Assembly (NCBI GenBank): GCA_963827315.1
Contig: CAWHAL010000004.1
Coordinates: forward strand, 1-64,000
Direction: 5' to 3'
Length of the DNA stretch: 64,000 bases
Source: CAVXEF01 sp963827315
Lineage (GTDB): Bacteria > Planctomycetota > Phycisphaerae > Sedimentisphaerales > Anaerobacaceae
Shown here: positions 51,097 to 59,482 of the stretch, in pieces
How positions within the stretch are numbered: position 1 is the first letter of the stretch
Layout: each line of letters opens with the position of its first letter
Translations under genes and position numbers: made by a program
Notes under the pieces: generated by a model
Told to the model about the DNA's origin: nothing
Database searches by the model: none
What the model saw: only the letters and a program-made list of their open reading frames with translations

Positions 51097-52299
51097 ATGG
51101 ATATAAGAGAGCAAGCGGTATATTGTTCTGGGATGGGGTGTAGCCTGCTTGATATAATCAGAAGTGAGGCTAACGCCGCGCGCGACCTGCCCTCATGGCC
51201 GCAGTTCGCGAACGGCACCATATTCCCCACGTATCAAGGACGCGTTGCTCTCTGGCTGCTTTGTCAGCTATGGAAACTTGCCCCCGAGGATGAAGTCCTC
51301 CTTCCTGCTTATAATTGTGGTACGGAGATTGATCCATTTCTTTGCTACGGTGTAAAGGTTATTCTCTACCGCGTCGATACGAAAACCCACATTGATTTCG
51401 AAGATATTTGCCATCGTACGACCCGCCGTACACGATTGATTTACGTTACCCATTATTTCGGCTGGCCGCAGGATTTGAACGACTTGCTCAACTGGTGCCG
51501 TGAACGCAATATTCGGCTCGTAGAAGACTGTGCGTTGGCATTGTTCTCGTCTGGAAAAGACGGACCCTTGGGCACAATTGGCGATGCTACCATCTTCAGC
51601 TTGCGAAAATTCCTTCCCGTTCCCGACGGTGGACCTCTCGTCTTGCGCAGTGGCTCTGCTGCTCGCGTTAAGCCACTTCGGCTACCACCAGCGTGGCGAA
51701 CCGTCCGAAACACACTACCGCTACTCAAGAGACATTTAATCCGTGATCTGGAGAAGCTTGGTCTATATGCGCCCGCCAGAAGACTCTGGCTTTGCCTGAG
51801 GAGCAATACTGATTTAAAAGGCAATTTGGGTCCGCTGTCTGACATGCCAAGCGACTACTACTTCGACAAAGCTATCCAGAATTGGTCTATCTCCTGTCTC
51901 TCAATGGGAATCCTCAGTCAAATTGACCCCGCTGTAGTGATTGATCAGCGGCGCAAGAACTACACGCAGCTTTACAAGGCTGTGCGGGAAATCCCAGGTG
52001 TCTCACCACTTTTTGACCATTTACCGGACGGTGTCTGCCCGTTTGGATTGCCGTTGATTGTTCCCAAACGCTCGCGCTGGGCAAAGGCTTTGAACGCCTG
52101 CGGGATCGCAGCGTTTCCATTCTGGGAAGGCTACCATTGTGGTTTGCAGTGGGACGAATACCCAGACGCCCAATATTTGAAAGACAATCTCTTGGTTCTA
52201 CCGGTTCACCAGGGTATGCATGAATGTCATATCCGGTTCATTGGCAGAACTATGTGGAAGTTAGCCAAATTGATAGGACAAGGCTCATCGGTATTGTGA
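51097..52299 (+). CDS. DegT/DnrJ/EryC1-type PLP-dependent aminotransferase-fold protein
   Basis: A 400-residue protein of the sugar aminotransferase (DegT/StrS) family. Visible are VLLPAYNCGTEIDPFLCYG, LIYVTHYFGWPQDL, LVEDCALALFS (the aspartate that contacts the PLP ring nitrogen) and FSLRKFLPVPDGGPLV, in which the lysine is the PLP Schiff-base residue. It would make an amino sugar, or act as a dehydratase, for the exopolysaccharide. The start is the ATG at 51097 with AGGTAAGG upstream; a GTG at 51082 is an alternative. It lies between two FemAB-like genes. Confidence 0.88.
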   Translation: MDIREQAVYCSGMGCSLLDIIRSEANAARDLPSWPQFANGTIFPTYQGRVALWLLCQLWKLAPEDEVLLPAYNCGTEIDPFLCYGVKVILYRVDTKTHIDFEDICHRTTRRTRLIYVTHYFGWPQDLNDLLNWCRERNIRLVEDCALALFSSGKDGPLGTIGDATIFSLRKFLPVPDGGPLVLRSGSAARVKPLRLPPAWRTVRNTLPLLKRHLIRDLEKLGLYAPARRLWLCLRSNTDLKGNLGPLSDMPSDYYFDKAIQNWSISCLSMGILSQIDPAVVIDQRRKNYTQLYKAVREIPGVSPLFDHLPDGVCPFGLPLIVPKRSRWAKALNACGIAAFPFWEGYHCGLQWDEYPDAQYLKDNLLVLPVHQGMHECHIRFIGRTMWKLAKLIGQGSSVL

Positions 52300-52494
52300 A
52301 TCGTATCGAGTATCGAAACTGCTGTTCTTACTGGTTTGGATCTACGTGTTTGTATACGTATTTGGGCTATATCGTTAATGGCGAAGAAAATAAATAACTC
52401 ACTTTGTGTAATTGGCAGCAATCTGCAAGAATGCTCGATTCTCAGATTCGGTTATATTGGACCTGAACCTGAGCATAAGGGATATTGATTTATC

Positions 52495-53307
52495 GTGAAT
52501 GTTGTCTTGGAGCATCTTAAAGAGATAAGAGAATTTGTCTTTGCAGCATTCTATGCCTTGTTTCTTAATCTATCAAGCAGGCAGCCTCGCCGTGTTGTTA
52601 TATATTTTCATGGTATAAACAAAGCCAATTCCGTGGGTTTCAGGAGACAGATGGCCTATTTAGCTAAAAACTGTTTTGTGGTTAAACCTTCCAAGATAAA
52701 GACCGCCAAGGCAAATGGAACTGACAATGTGGTTGCTATAACATTTGATGATGCCTTTACAAACATAATAGAAAATGCAGTGCCAGTATTAAAAGAGCAT
52801 GGGTTCCCCGCTGGAATTTTTGTTCCTGTCGGCAATTTGGGAAAACCGCCTCGTTGGAGTATGCGAGATGGATGTCTTGACAAAAACGAGATTATCATAA
52901 GCAAAGAGCAGATTGAAAAGCTGGATAGGGATGGTTTTGAGATATTTTCCCATACTCTCTCGCACCCTGCGCTCACAGAAATTGAAGATAACAGTCTAGA
53001 ATCTGAACTTGCCAGCTCGAAACATGCCTTGGAAAAAATAGTTGGTCATGAGATTTCAGGAGTCAGCTATCCTCATGGAGCTTATGACACCAGAGTTCGC
53101 GAGGCCGCCCAAAAAGCCGGTTATAGGTTGGGCTTTACAATAGAGCCAAGTATCGTCGACAGCGCAACTGATTGTCTGGAGATAGGCCGCGTCAGCGTGT
53201 CACCAAAAGACGGTTTGATAAAATTCAGGCTGAAGGTTAGTGGAGCATATCAAGTTGTGAAATATCTGCGAACGCTGAAAAAATGCTTGTCCCTGCGTAG
53301 GCAGTGA
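52495..53307 (+). CDS. CE4 polysaccharide deacetylase 2
   Basis: A 270-residue NodB-homology protein of the type associated with exosortase/PEP-CTERM loci. Motifs: ITFDDAFTNI (both metal aspartates kept; glycine-proline of TFDDGP replaced by AF), FSHTLSHPALTE (H-x-x-x-H) and SYPHGAYD (in place of RPPYG). The first 40 residues contain a hydrophobic stretch (VFAAFYALFLNL) that may bind the membrane. It appears to start at GTG 52495. Likely removes acetyl groups from the growing polysaccharide. The gap 52300-52494 shows no gene. Confidence 0.9.
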   Translation: MNVVLEHLKEIREFVFAAFYALFLNLSSRQPRRVVIYFHGINKANSVGFRRQMAYLAKNCFVVKPSKIKTAKANGTDNVVAITFDDAFTNIIENAVPVLKEHGFPAGIFVPVGNLGKPPRWSMRDGCLDKNEIIISKEQIEKLDRDGFEIFSHTLSHPALTEIEDNSLESELASSKHALEKIVGHEISGVSYPHGAYDTRVREAAQKAGYRLGFTIEPSIVDSATDCLEIGRVSVSPKDGLIKFRLKVSGAYQVVKYLRTLKKCLSLRRQ

Positions 53308-53320
53308 GGAATTCGGATAT

Positions 53321-54349
53321 ATGACATACGAGGCAATTGTGGACAATATTAGTAGGGAAGAATGGGAGGGATATGCAACTAATTTCGCTGATTACAGCAT
53401 ATATCAGACTTGGCCATACCAGCAAGTTCGAGCCGAAATGGATGGCCAGGAAGTCAGTCGGACGGTAATCAAAGGTGAAAATGGGACAGTTGCGACGATG
53501 TGCCAGGTACGTATTAAGCACATTAAACCACTTGCCCTTAAAATAGGTTATGTCCAATGGGGTCCTTTGATGCGAGGAAAAGATGGAGCAATAAAATGTT
53601 CAGCCCAAGTTCTCAAAGTTCTGTATGAGGCCTACATTGGAAGTAAAGTAAATATCCTGAGGCTTGTACCTAATATTTGTGCCGACGAAAAAAGCAAAGT
53701 GATGGAGACGTTCACATCCGCTGGATTTCAACATATTCGATCATTTCCTCCCTATCGCACGTTGGTGTTGAACATAGAAGACAGTAAGGAAGGAATCCGA
53801 AAGAGACTACGCAAAAGCTTCCGTAGAGACCTGAAAAAGGCCGAAAATTCTGGAATTGAGATATGTGAAGGCCATGATGAGGAATTATGTGAAATCCTTA
53901 AAGACCTATATCTCGCTTCTCTGAAGCGAAAAGGATTTAAGGGCCTTGATGTACCGGAATTTATCGAGCCTCAGCGGATGCTTTCTTCCACCGAAAAAAT
54001 GAATATTATTGTTGCGTATTGCGAAGGTGAGCCGGTTTCAGCGCATTTGGCAAGTAATTTAGGTGATACAGCTATTGTTTTACTTGCTGCAAGCAACGAA
54101 CGTGGCCTGTCGTGTGGTTCATCGTACCTTACATGGTATAGAGGTGCCGTCTCTGCCCTGAATGCAGGAATGAAGTGGTATGATCTTGGTGGAATTGACC
54201 CCGATAATAATCCAAACGTTTATCAATTTAAGTCACGAATGGGAGGGCGGGAAACTTTTCACGTTGGGGCTTTCGAGGCCTGTAGTAGTATGCTCGCCAG
54301 AATTATCTGGCGCACATCTGAGAGGCTTTACAATCTGTTTAGGAGATGA
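53321..54349 (+). CDS. FemAB-like GNAT-fold transferase 4
   Basis: A 342-residue FemAB-family protein paralogous to the one at 50007. Shared marks are YSIYQTWPYQQVRAEM, GYVQWGPLMRG, IRKRLRKSFRRDLKKAENSG, LLAASNERGLSCGSSYLTW and the terminal WYDLGGIDPDNNPNVYQFKSRMGG, the FemAB signature end. GAGGA precedes the ATG. Its 3' end (54249-54349) is repeated as a truncated remnant at 55789-55890, in front of the second of the two following paralogues. Likely acyl or aminoacyl transferase of the exopolysaccharide system. Confidence 0.86.
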   Translation: MTYEAIVDNISREEWEGYATNFADYSIYQTWPYQQVRAEMDGQEVSRTVIKGENGTVATMCQVRIKHIKPLALKIGYVQWGPLMRGKDGAIKCSAQVLKVLYEAYIGSKVNILRLVPNICADEKSKVMETFTSAGFQHIRSFPPYRTLVLNIEDSKEGIRKRLRKSFRRDLKKAENSGIEICEGHDEELCEILKDLYLASLKRKGFKGLDVPEFIEPQRMLSSTEKMNIIVAYCEGEPVSAHLASNLGDTAIVLLAASNERGLSCGSSYLTWYRGAVSALNAGMKWYDLGGIDPDNNPNVYQFKSRMGGRETFHVGAFEACSSMLARIIWRTSERLYNLFRR

Positions 54350-54505
54350 ACCCTTAAGCAATGGATAACACACAAGACATAAGAACAGTTGTGACAGATG
54401 CAGATGCCAGAAAGGATATGCAGGTCGAAGTCTATAATAATTTTGAGGAATTAAAAACCATTCAACAGGAATGGGACGATTTTATAGAATCAGTGGGAGG
54501 CGAAA
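54249..54505 (+). repeat. Direct repeat, copy 1 (donor side)
   Basis: A segment spanning the last 100 bp of the FemAB-like gene at 53321 and the first 145 bp of the gene at 54361. It recurs at 55789-56045 with only a few substitutions and one 1-bp deletion. Beyond 54505 the two downstream genes diverge strongly, so the boundary is sharp. Confidence 0.85.
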
Positions 54506-55608
54506 TATTTCTGACTTACGATTGGTGTAGAATATGGTGGAAATATTACGGGAAGAATCGTGAATTAAGAATCTTTATTTTTCGCATCAATGGCAACTTA
54601 GTGGGGATAATTCCCTTGTTCTTCGAAAAGCTTTGGCTTGGGCCTGTTTTTGTGCGGGCTGCTAAAATTGTTGGGACGGATTTTACTATTGCCGCAGTAA
54701 GCATTGCAGTGGAGCCAGCGTTTCTTGCTGATGTCATACAGCAACTTCGGAGACTACTTGACGAATATCCATTAGACATCATCTATGTTGGGCCTATTGC
54801 GGGACTGTATGATAACTTCGAAAATCTTTCAAAGGCCTGCTATGAACTTCTACTAAGTTCATATTATGTTGAGACTAAAAGTTCTGGTGTTCAGACATAT
54901 TTCTGTTTGGCTGCAAATTGGGAGGAACAATTGGCTCGCCTTAAAAAGGGACAACGTTGGGATATTATGCGAAGCTACAAAGCCTTATCTTCTAACACTA
55001 CCCCCTTGGTTTCAACCTTTGCCTCAACGGACAATTTCGAGCAGGTATTTGACAACTTTGTCAATATGCATCAGTCGTATTGGAGAAACTTGGGTAAGCT
55101 TGGACATTTCACCGATTGGCCAGCAGCTGAGGAGTTTCATCGCGAGGTCGCCACAGCTCAGCTCAGGCAAAATAGGCTGCGGTTACTTGAAGTGAAATCC
55201 GGTTCCAGATACCTTGGGTATGAATATGACTATAGATTTGGAAACCGGTATTTTGAGTTCTTAAATGCACGTTCGGGCTTGAAAGAATTCGCAAAGATAA
55301 GTGTGGGGAAGGTGGTTTTTAGCGAGCAACTCAGGAAGGCATTAAGCGAAAATGTCACGTGCATAGACAGTATGCGAGGCAAATATGAGCACAAATTGCG
55401 TTTGGGTGGCGAACTTTTTCCGATTGGGAGCATATACATCGTTCGCAAGAGGTTTTCTGTGCTGGCTCGCGTGTTTTTATTCAGGGCTTTATCGAGATTT
55501 CTCGACATATGTTACTATAAAATCTGGTACTGTAGAATTGCCCCTAAACTACCCATAAAACGTCGTCCTCTATGGAAAATCTGGATACGAACTCAGATGT
55601 TTGCTTGA
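54361..55608 (+). CDS. CelD/FemAB-like GNAT-fold transferase 5
   Basis: A 415-residue protein of the CelD-like (acetyltransf_6) group. It has EVYNNFEELKTIQQEWDDFI near the start, FLTYDWCRIWWKYYG, LVGIIPLFFEKLWLGP, then QSYWRNLGKLGHFTDWPAAEE and LGYEYDYRFGNRYFEFLNARSG in the second GNAT half, and KYEHKLRLGG at the end. The first 48 codons are nearly identical in DNA to the paralogue at 55898, the rest is about as diverged as ordinary paralogues. It follows the FemAB-like gene by 11 bp. Predicted cytoplasmic acyltransferase; acceptor unknown. Confidence 0.83.
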   Translation: MDNTQDIRTVVTDADARKDMQVEVYNNFEELKTIQQEWDDFIESVGGEIFLTYDWCRIWWKYYGKNRELRIFIFRINGNLVGIIPLFFEKLWLGPVFVRAAKIVGTDFTIAAVSIAVEPAFLADVIQQLRRLLDEYPLDIIYVGPIAGLYDNFENLSKACYELLLSSYYVETKSSGVQTYFCLAANWEEQLARLKKGQRWDIMRSYKALSSNTTPLVSTFASTDNFEQVFDNFVNMHQSYWRNLGKLGHFTDWPAAEEFHREVATAQLRQNRLRLLEVKSGSRYLGYEYDYRFGNRYFEFLNARSGLKEFAKISVGKVVFSEQLRKALSENVTCIDSMRGKYEHKLRLGGELFPIGSIYIVRKRFSVLARVFLFRALSRFLDICYYKIWYCRIAPKLPIKRRPLWKIWIRTQMFA

Positions 55609-55897
55609 GTTAATAATATCTTCGGTTGCCCAAAGGGATGTCAGAGGTTCTAAATCTAAAAGGTGTGTTTGCTTTATGAGTTGGATAGCCCTCAGAAAGG
55701 CGAATGGATCGCCTGTATGGATAGGTGTTGATACTCCCACCCACGGAAGCACTATGTTAACCACTTTGAATTACGAAGGTTGAGCAAAGAAACTTTTCAC
55801 GTTGGGGCTTTCGAGGCCTGCAGTAGTTTGCTTACCAGAATTATCTGGCGCACATCTGAGAGGCTTTACATCTGTTTAGGAGATGAACCCTTAAGCA
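55609..55897. other. Gap with a truncated copy of the FemAB-like gene end
   Basis: The right part (55789-55897) repeats the 3' end of the gene at 53321, with a 1-bp deletion that breaks the frame, and the ribosome-binding region before the next gene. The left part (55609-55788) has no match within the window. A 64-codon minus-strand frame (55570-55764) crosses it but has no recognisable family. Confidence 0.6.
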
Positions 55898-56045
55898 ATG
55901 GATAACACACAAGACATAAGAACAGTTGTGACAGATGCAGATGCCAGAAAGGATATGCAGGTCGAAGTCTATAATAATTTTGAGGAATTAGAAACCATTC
56001 AACAGGAATGGGACGATTTTATAGAATCAGTGGGAAGTGAGATAT
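55789..56045 (+). repeat. Direct repeat, copy 2
   Basis: Second copy of 54249-54505. It contains a truncated FemAB 3' end, then the intergenic bases GAGATGAACCCTTAAGCA and the first 48 codons of the gene at 55898. It marks a segmental duplication with later divergence or gene conversion limited to the 5' end. Confidence 0.85.
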
Positions 56046-57160
56046 TCCTAACTTATGATTGGTGCAGAATATGGTGGAAATATTACGGGAGAAACCGTGA
56101 TTTAAGAGTTTTTATCTTTCGCGGAAATAATGAACTAGTGGGGATAATCCCCTTGTTTTTCGAAAGGCTGTGGCTGGGGCCGGTATTTGTGCGAGCGATA
56201 AGAATCGTAGGCTCAGACTTTACCTTGGCTCAGTTTAGCGTACCTATACACAGTAAGTACATCAAGCAGGTTATCCATAAGCTTTTTTTCGAATTGCTTT
56301 CTGAGGAAAAATGGGACGTTATGCATGTAGGGCCAGTTGTTGGCATGTACGATAACTATGATAAGCTCACAGAGACCTTGAAAAAATCATTAAACAATTC
56401 TTATTATGTACAAGCTGCGAACAAGGGTGTTCAGACATATTTTCCGTTGGCTGACAGTTGGGAGGCCCAGCTGGCCAGCCTCAGCAAAAATGGACGAAGG
56501 AATATCATACGAAACTATAGTGCCCTGGGTAGAACCTTGCACGATGAACCAGGAAATTTGGTTTCGCATTTTGCCACGAATGAAGATTTTGACGAGGTGT
56601 TCACGGGCTTCGTCCAGATGCACCAGTCTTACTGGCAAAAGTTAGGCAAGCCGGGATGTTTTAGACAATGGCCTGCCGCCTTTGAGTTTCATAGCGAAAT
56701 GGCAAAAACGCAACTGGCGCACAACAGGCTACGCTTAATGGTAAGTAACTGGGGCAACCATTGCCTTGGCTATGAGTACGCTTATAAATTTGGTGACAAA
56801 TACTTTGCCATTTTGAATTCGCGCTCAGAATCAGAAAAACTGGCACATATAGGTTTAGGTGAGATTCTATTTAGCGAACAGCTAAAAAAGGCATTCGCAG
56901 AAAATATCAGATGTGTAGATACAGGACGCGGCAAATTCGAGCACAAGTTGCGCCTAGGTGGCAAACTTTTTGATATCATGGGCCTTTATGTCATTCCCAG
57001 GAAGATTAACGTGCGGATGCGAGTCTGGCTTTTTGGGAGTTGTGCGAGGCTTCTAAATCTGTGTTATTATAGAATATGGTATTCTAAGATTACCCCTAAA
57101 CTGCCGCTAAAACCATGTCCTTTATGGAAAACCTGGATACGAACCTGTGCGTTTTCTTAA
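55898..57160 (+). CDS. CelD/FemAB-like GNAT-fold transferase 6
   Basis: A 420-residue paralogue of the preceding transferase with the same layout: EVYNNFEELETIQQEWDDFI, FLTYDWCRIWWKYYGRN, QSYWQKLGKPGCFRQWPAA, YEYAYKFGDKYFAILNSRS and KFEHKLRLGGKLF. The N-terminal 48 residues are practically the same as in the neighbour, after which identity drops to roughly half, so the genes are an old pair with a homogenised 5' end. Function is presumably acyl or aminoacyl transfer on a different acceptor. Confidence 0.83.
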   Translation: MDNTQDIRTVVTDADARKDMQVEVYNNFEELETIQQEWDDFIESVGSEIFLTYDWCRIWWKYYGRNRDLRVFIFRGNNELVGIIPLFFERLWLGPVFVRAIRIVGSDFTLAQFSVPIHSKYIKQVIHKLFFELLSEEKWDVMHVGPVVGMYDNYDKLTETLKKSLNNSYYVQAANKGVQTYFPLADSWEAQLASLSKNGRRNIIRNYSALGRTLHDEPGNLVSHFATNEDFDEVFTGFVQMHQSYWQKLGKPGCFRQWPAAFEFHSEMAKTQLAHNRLRLMVSNWGNHCLGYEYAYKFGDKYFAILNSRSESEKLAHIGLGEILFSEQLKKAFAENIRCVDTGRGKFEHKLRLGGKLFDIMGLYVIPRKINVRMRVWLFGSCARLLNLCYYRIWYSKITPKLPLKPCPLWKTWIRTCAFS

Positions 57161-57269
57161 GTAAAGAGTAACGGTCTATTTGGGACTGTGTCAGGAACAA
57201 AAACGTCCGCTTAATAGAGAATAAATAAAAAGATAAAGCATTATTAGCTTAGAAGGATTAGGTTTTTTA

Positions 57270-58496
57270 ATGTGCAACACAAAAAATAGCATCTCTACAT
57301 CACACCACTACAAATACGAAATTGTTTGCTTTGGTGGTGAAGACTGGTGGTATCATAATCGGGGGCACATTGATATGCAGTTAATGCGGCGGTTTGCACG
57401 CGTCGGCACCACCTTATATGTTAACTCGATTGTAATGCAGAAGCCCAAATTGACAAGGTGGACAGGTGGTGGCAAGAGTTTTATGCACAAGTTTGCCCGC
57501 AAGTCGATGAGTATTTTTCGCGGTTTGCGTAAGAGCGACGCCGGTTTCTGGGTCTACAGTCCATTTTCATTGCCTGTGCATCATATCGGGTGCTTAAGGA
57601 AGCTTAACGAGATTATTCTGCGATTACAACTGTGGCTTGTAATGCGGAAACTGAAAATGCGTAGCCCGGTAGTATGGGTTGCATGTCCCGCAGCGTGTGA
57701 TATTGCAGTAAATATGAAACACACAAAGTTAGTTTACCAAAGGACAGATCGGTTTGAAGAATATCCTAACGTAGATACCAAAACGATAAGGCAATACGAC
57801 CAGAAATTAAAAATTAATGCTGACCTGACAATATTTGTTAGCAGCACTTTATATGGTGAAGAGTCAGGTCAGTGCAAAAAAGCGATTTATCTCGACCATG
57901 GTGTAGATTTTGACATGTTCGCGAATGCTGAAAAAAATGAAGATGTACCCCGAGACATGATGGATATAAAAAAGCCTATTGTGGGATTTTTCGGTGGGAT
58001 TGATAGTCATACTTTAGATATTAAGTTTATCGAGAAAGTGGTTGATCTGCTGCCTGAGATGTTTTTTGTATTTGTTGGCCAAGCATCATCTGACTGCTCG
58101 AGATTAGCATCGAGAGACAATGTTTGGATGCTAGGTCAAAAATCATATGAGCAGATTCCCCATTACGGCAAATGCTTTGACGTAGCTATTATGCCGTGGA
58201 GGCAGAACCGATGGATTGCCGCATGCAATCCGATAAAGCTTAAAGAGTATTTGGCACTTGGAAAACCTATAGTTAGCACGCCGTTTACCGAATTGCAGAA
58301 GTGTCTCGATGTAGTTTATCAAACAAGAACACCTGAAGAATTTGCTGAATGTATAAAGCAGGCTCTGGCAGAAGATAATCCTGAGCGAGTTGCTGCACGA
58401 AGAAAAAAGGTTCAGGCAGCTTCCTGGGAAAGCAAGGCAGAATTAGTTCTCCAGCAGCTCTTTAAACAACAACAAAATACTCGAAGGTACAACTGA
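57270..58496 (+). CDS. GT-B fold glycosyltransferase (group 1/GT4-like)
   Basis: A 408-residue glycosyltransferase. The N-terminal Rossmann domain starts EIVCFGGEDWWYHNRGHIDM and later has WVACPAACDIAVNMKHTKLVYQ in two parts and LTIFVSSTLYGEES; the C-terminal half has KPIVGFFGGIDSHTLDI, NVWMLGQKSYEQIPHYGKCFDVAIMPW in two parts, and CNPIKLKEYLALGKPIVST, the P-x-K-x-x-E-x-x-A-x-G-x-P nucleotide-sugar binding signature of group 1 transferases. TGATG overlap joins it to the next gene. The sugar is unknown. Confidence 0.9.
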   Translation: MCNTKNSISTSHHYKYEIVCFGGEDWWYHNRGHIDMQLMRRFARVGTTLYVNSIVMQKPKLTRWTGGGKSFMHKFARKSMSIFRGLRKSDAGFWVYSPFSLPVHHIGCLRKLNEIILRLQLWLVMRKLKMRSPVVWVACPAACDIAVNMKHTKLVYQRTDRFEEYPNVDTKTIRQYDQKLKINADLTIFVSSTLYGEESGQCKKAIYLDHGVDFDMFANAEKNEDVPRDMMDIKKPIVGFFGGIDSHTLDIKFIEKVVDLLPEMFFVFVGQASSDCSRLASRDNVWMLGQKSYEQIPHYGKCFDVAIMPWRQNRWIAACNPIKLKEYLALGKPIVSTPFTELQKCLDVVYQTRTPEEFAECIKQALAEDNPERVAARRKKVQAASWESKAELVLQQLFKQQQNTRRYN

Positions 58497-58966
58497 TGAC
58501 CAAGCAACGAAAAAAAATGCGGATTTGCTTGGCTGCTTCAGCGGGTGGACATTTATCACAACTGCTCAAGCTATCTGAAAGTTGGGAGAAATATGACGTA
58601 TTTTATGTTTCAACCCTGGAGTCAGTCATACAAAAACTCCAAAAGATAGGTCGTTTTTATATTACCGGAGAGTGCAACCGGCAACATCCCTTTCGAGCAG
58701 TGCAGGTGTTGAAGAACTGTATCAAAATCATATTGAAGGAAAAGCCGGATGTGATCATAAGTACTGGTGCAGCACCTCCATGCCTATTGTGCTTCGTAGG
58801 CAAGTTAGCTCGTGCAAAAATCATCTGGGTAGACAGTATAGCGAATGTGGAGCGTTTGTCATTGAGCGGACGGATAATAAGACCATTTGCGGACTTAATC
58901 CTGACACAATGGCCAGAATTGGCCGGTAAGTATCGGAAGCTGGAATATGTAGGCGCCGTGATATGA
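58496..58966 (+). CDS. Alg14/PssD-like glycosyltransferase subunit
   Basis: A 156-residue membrane-associated subunit of a split UDP-sugar transferase. It begins RICLAASAGGHLSQLLKL, the typical ASAGGH start of bacterial Alg14/CpsF/PssD proteins, with PDVIISTGAAPPCLLCFVGK and WVDSIANVERLSLSGRII following. The partner with the catalytic C-terminal fold is encoded next, overlapping by 4 bp. Together they form one GT28-like enzyme, commonly the second step of repeat-unit assembly. Confidence 0.92.
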   Translation: MTKQRKKMRICLAASAGGHLSQLLKLSESWEKYDVFYVSTLESVIQKLQKIGRFYITGECNRQHPFRAVQVLKNCIKIILKEKPDVIISTGAAPPCLLCFVGKLARAKIIWVDSIANVERLSLSGRIIRPFADLILTQWPELAGKYRKLEYVGAVI

Positions 58967-59454
58967 TTTTTCTGACAGTGGGTACGCTATTTCCTTTTGA
59001 CCGCTTAGTAAAAGCTATAGACAATGCCGTGGCAGAGGGAATTATTAAACAGCCGGTTTTTGGGCAGATTGGTAAAACATGCTTGAAACCTAAATATATG
59101 GAGTACGCGGAAACCCTTACCAAAAGCAGTTTTGACGAAAAAGTATTCGCCGCCGAATATTTAATAAGTCATGCTGGGATGGGTACAATAACGATGGCTT
59201 TGGATAATGAAAAGCCATTACTTGTTATGCCAAGGTCAAAAAAATATGGCGAAGTAGTAAATGACCATCAGGTCGCTATTGCAAGAAAGTTTGAGGAATT
59301 CGGGCATATATTAGTGGCGTACACACAAGATGAGCTGTCTGAAAAGATTGAAAAACTGAAATCATTCGTTCCGCAGCCTAGAAAAAATCAGGCAAAAGAG
59401 GTGGCAACAAGGATTGCTAAATTTCTTCATAAAATAGATTCAGAACGAACATAG
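58963..59454 (+). CDS. Alg13/PssE-like glycosyltransferase catalytic subunit
   Basis: A 163-residue protein matching the C-terminal half of GT28 enzymes: MIFLTVGTLFPFDRLVKAID at the start (VGT-x-x-x-FDRL mark), AEYLISHAGMGTITMAL (the H-x-G-x-G-T nucleotide-binding loop) and PLLVMPRSKKYGEVVNDHQVAIA in two parts. It pairs with the Alg14-like membrane subunit directly upstream; the genes overlap as ATGA-type coupled cistrons. It likely adds GlcNAc, glucose or a related sugar. Confidence 0.93.
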   Translation: MIFLTVGTLFPFDRLVKAIDNAVAEGIIKQPVFGQIGKTCLKPKYMEYAETLTKSSFDEKVFAAEYLISHAGMGTITMALDNEKPLLVMPRSKKYGEVVNDHQVAIARKFEEFGHILVAYTQDELSEKIEKLKSFVPQPRKNQAKEVATRIAKFLHKIDSERT

Positions 59455-59482
59455 GAAAAGGACCTGCTTTTGCAGGAGAAAT

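Noticed and set aside
55570..55764. 64-codon minus-strand frame between the duplicated transferase genes
   Set aside because: It overlaps the end of a real gene, has no start signal and no recognisable family.
54361..57160. Insertion sequence as cause of the repeated segment
   Set aside because: No transposase, terminal inverted repeats or target-site duplication are visible at the repeat ends.
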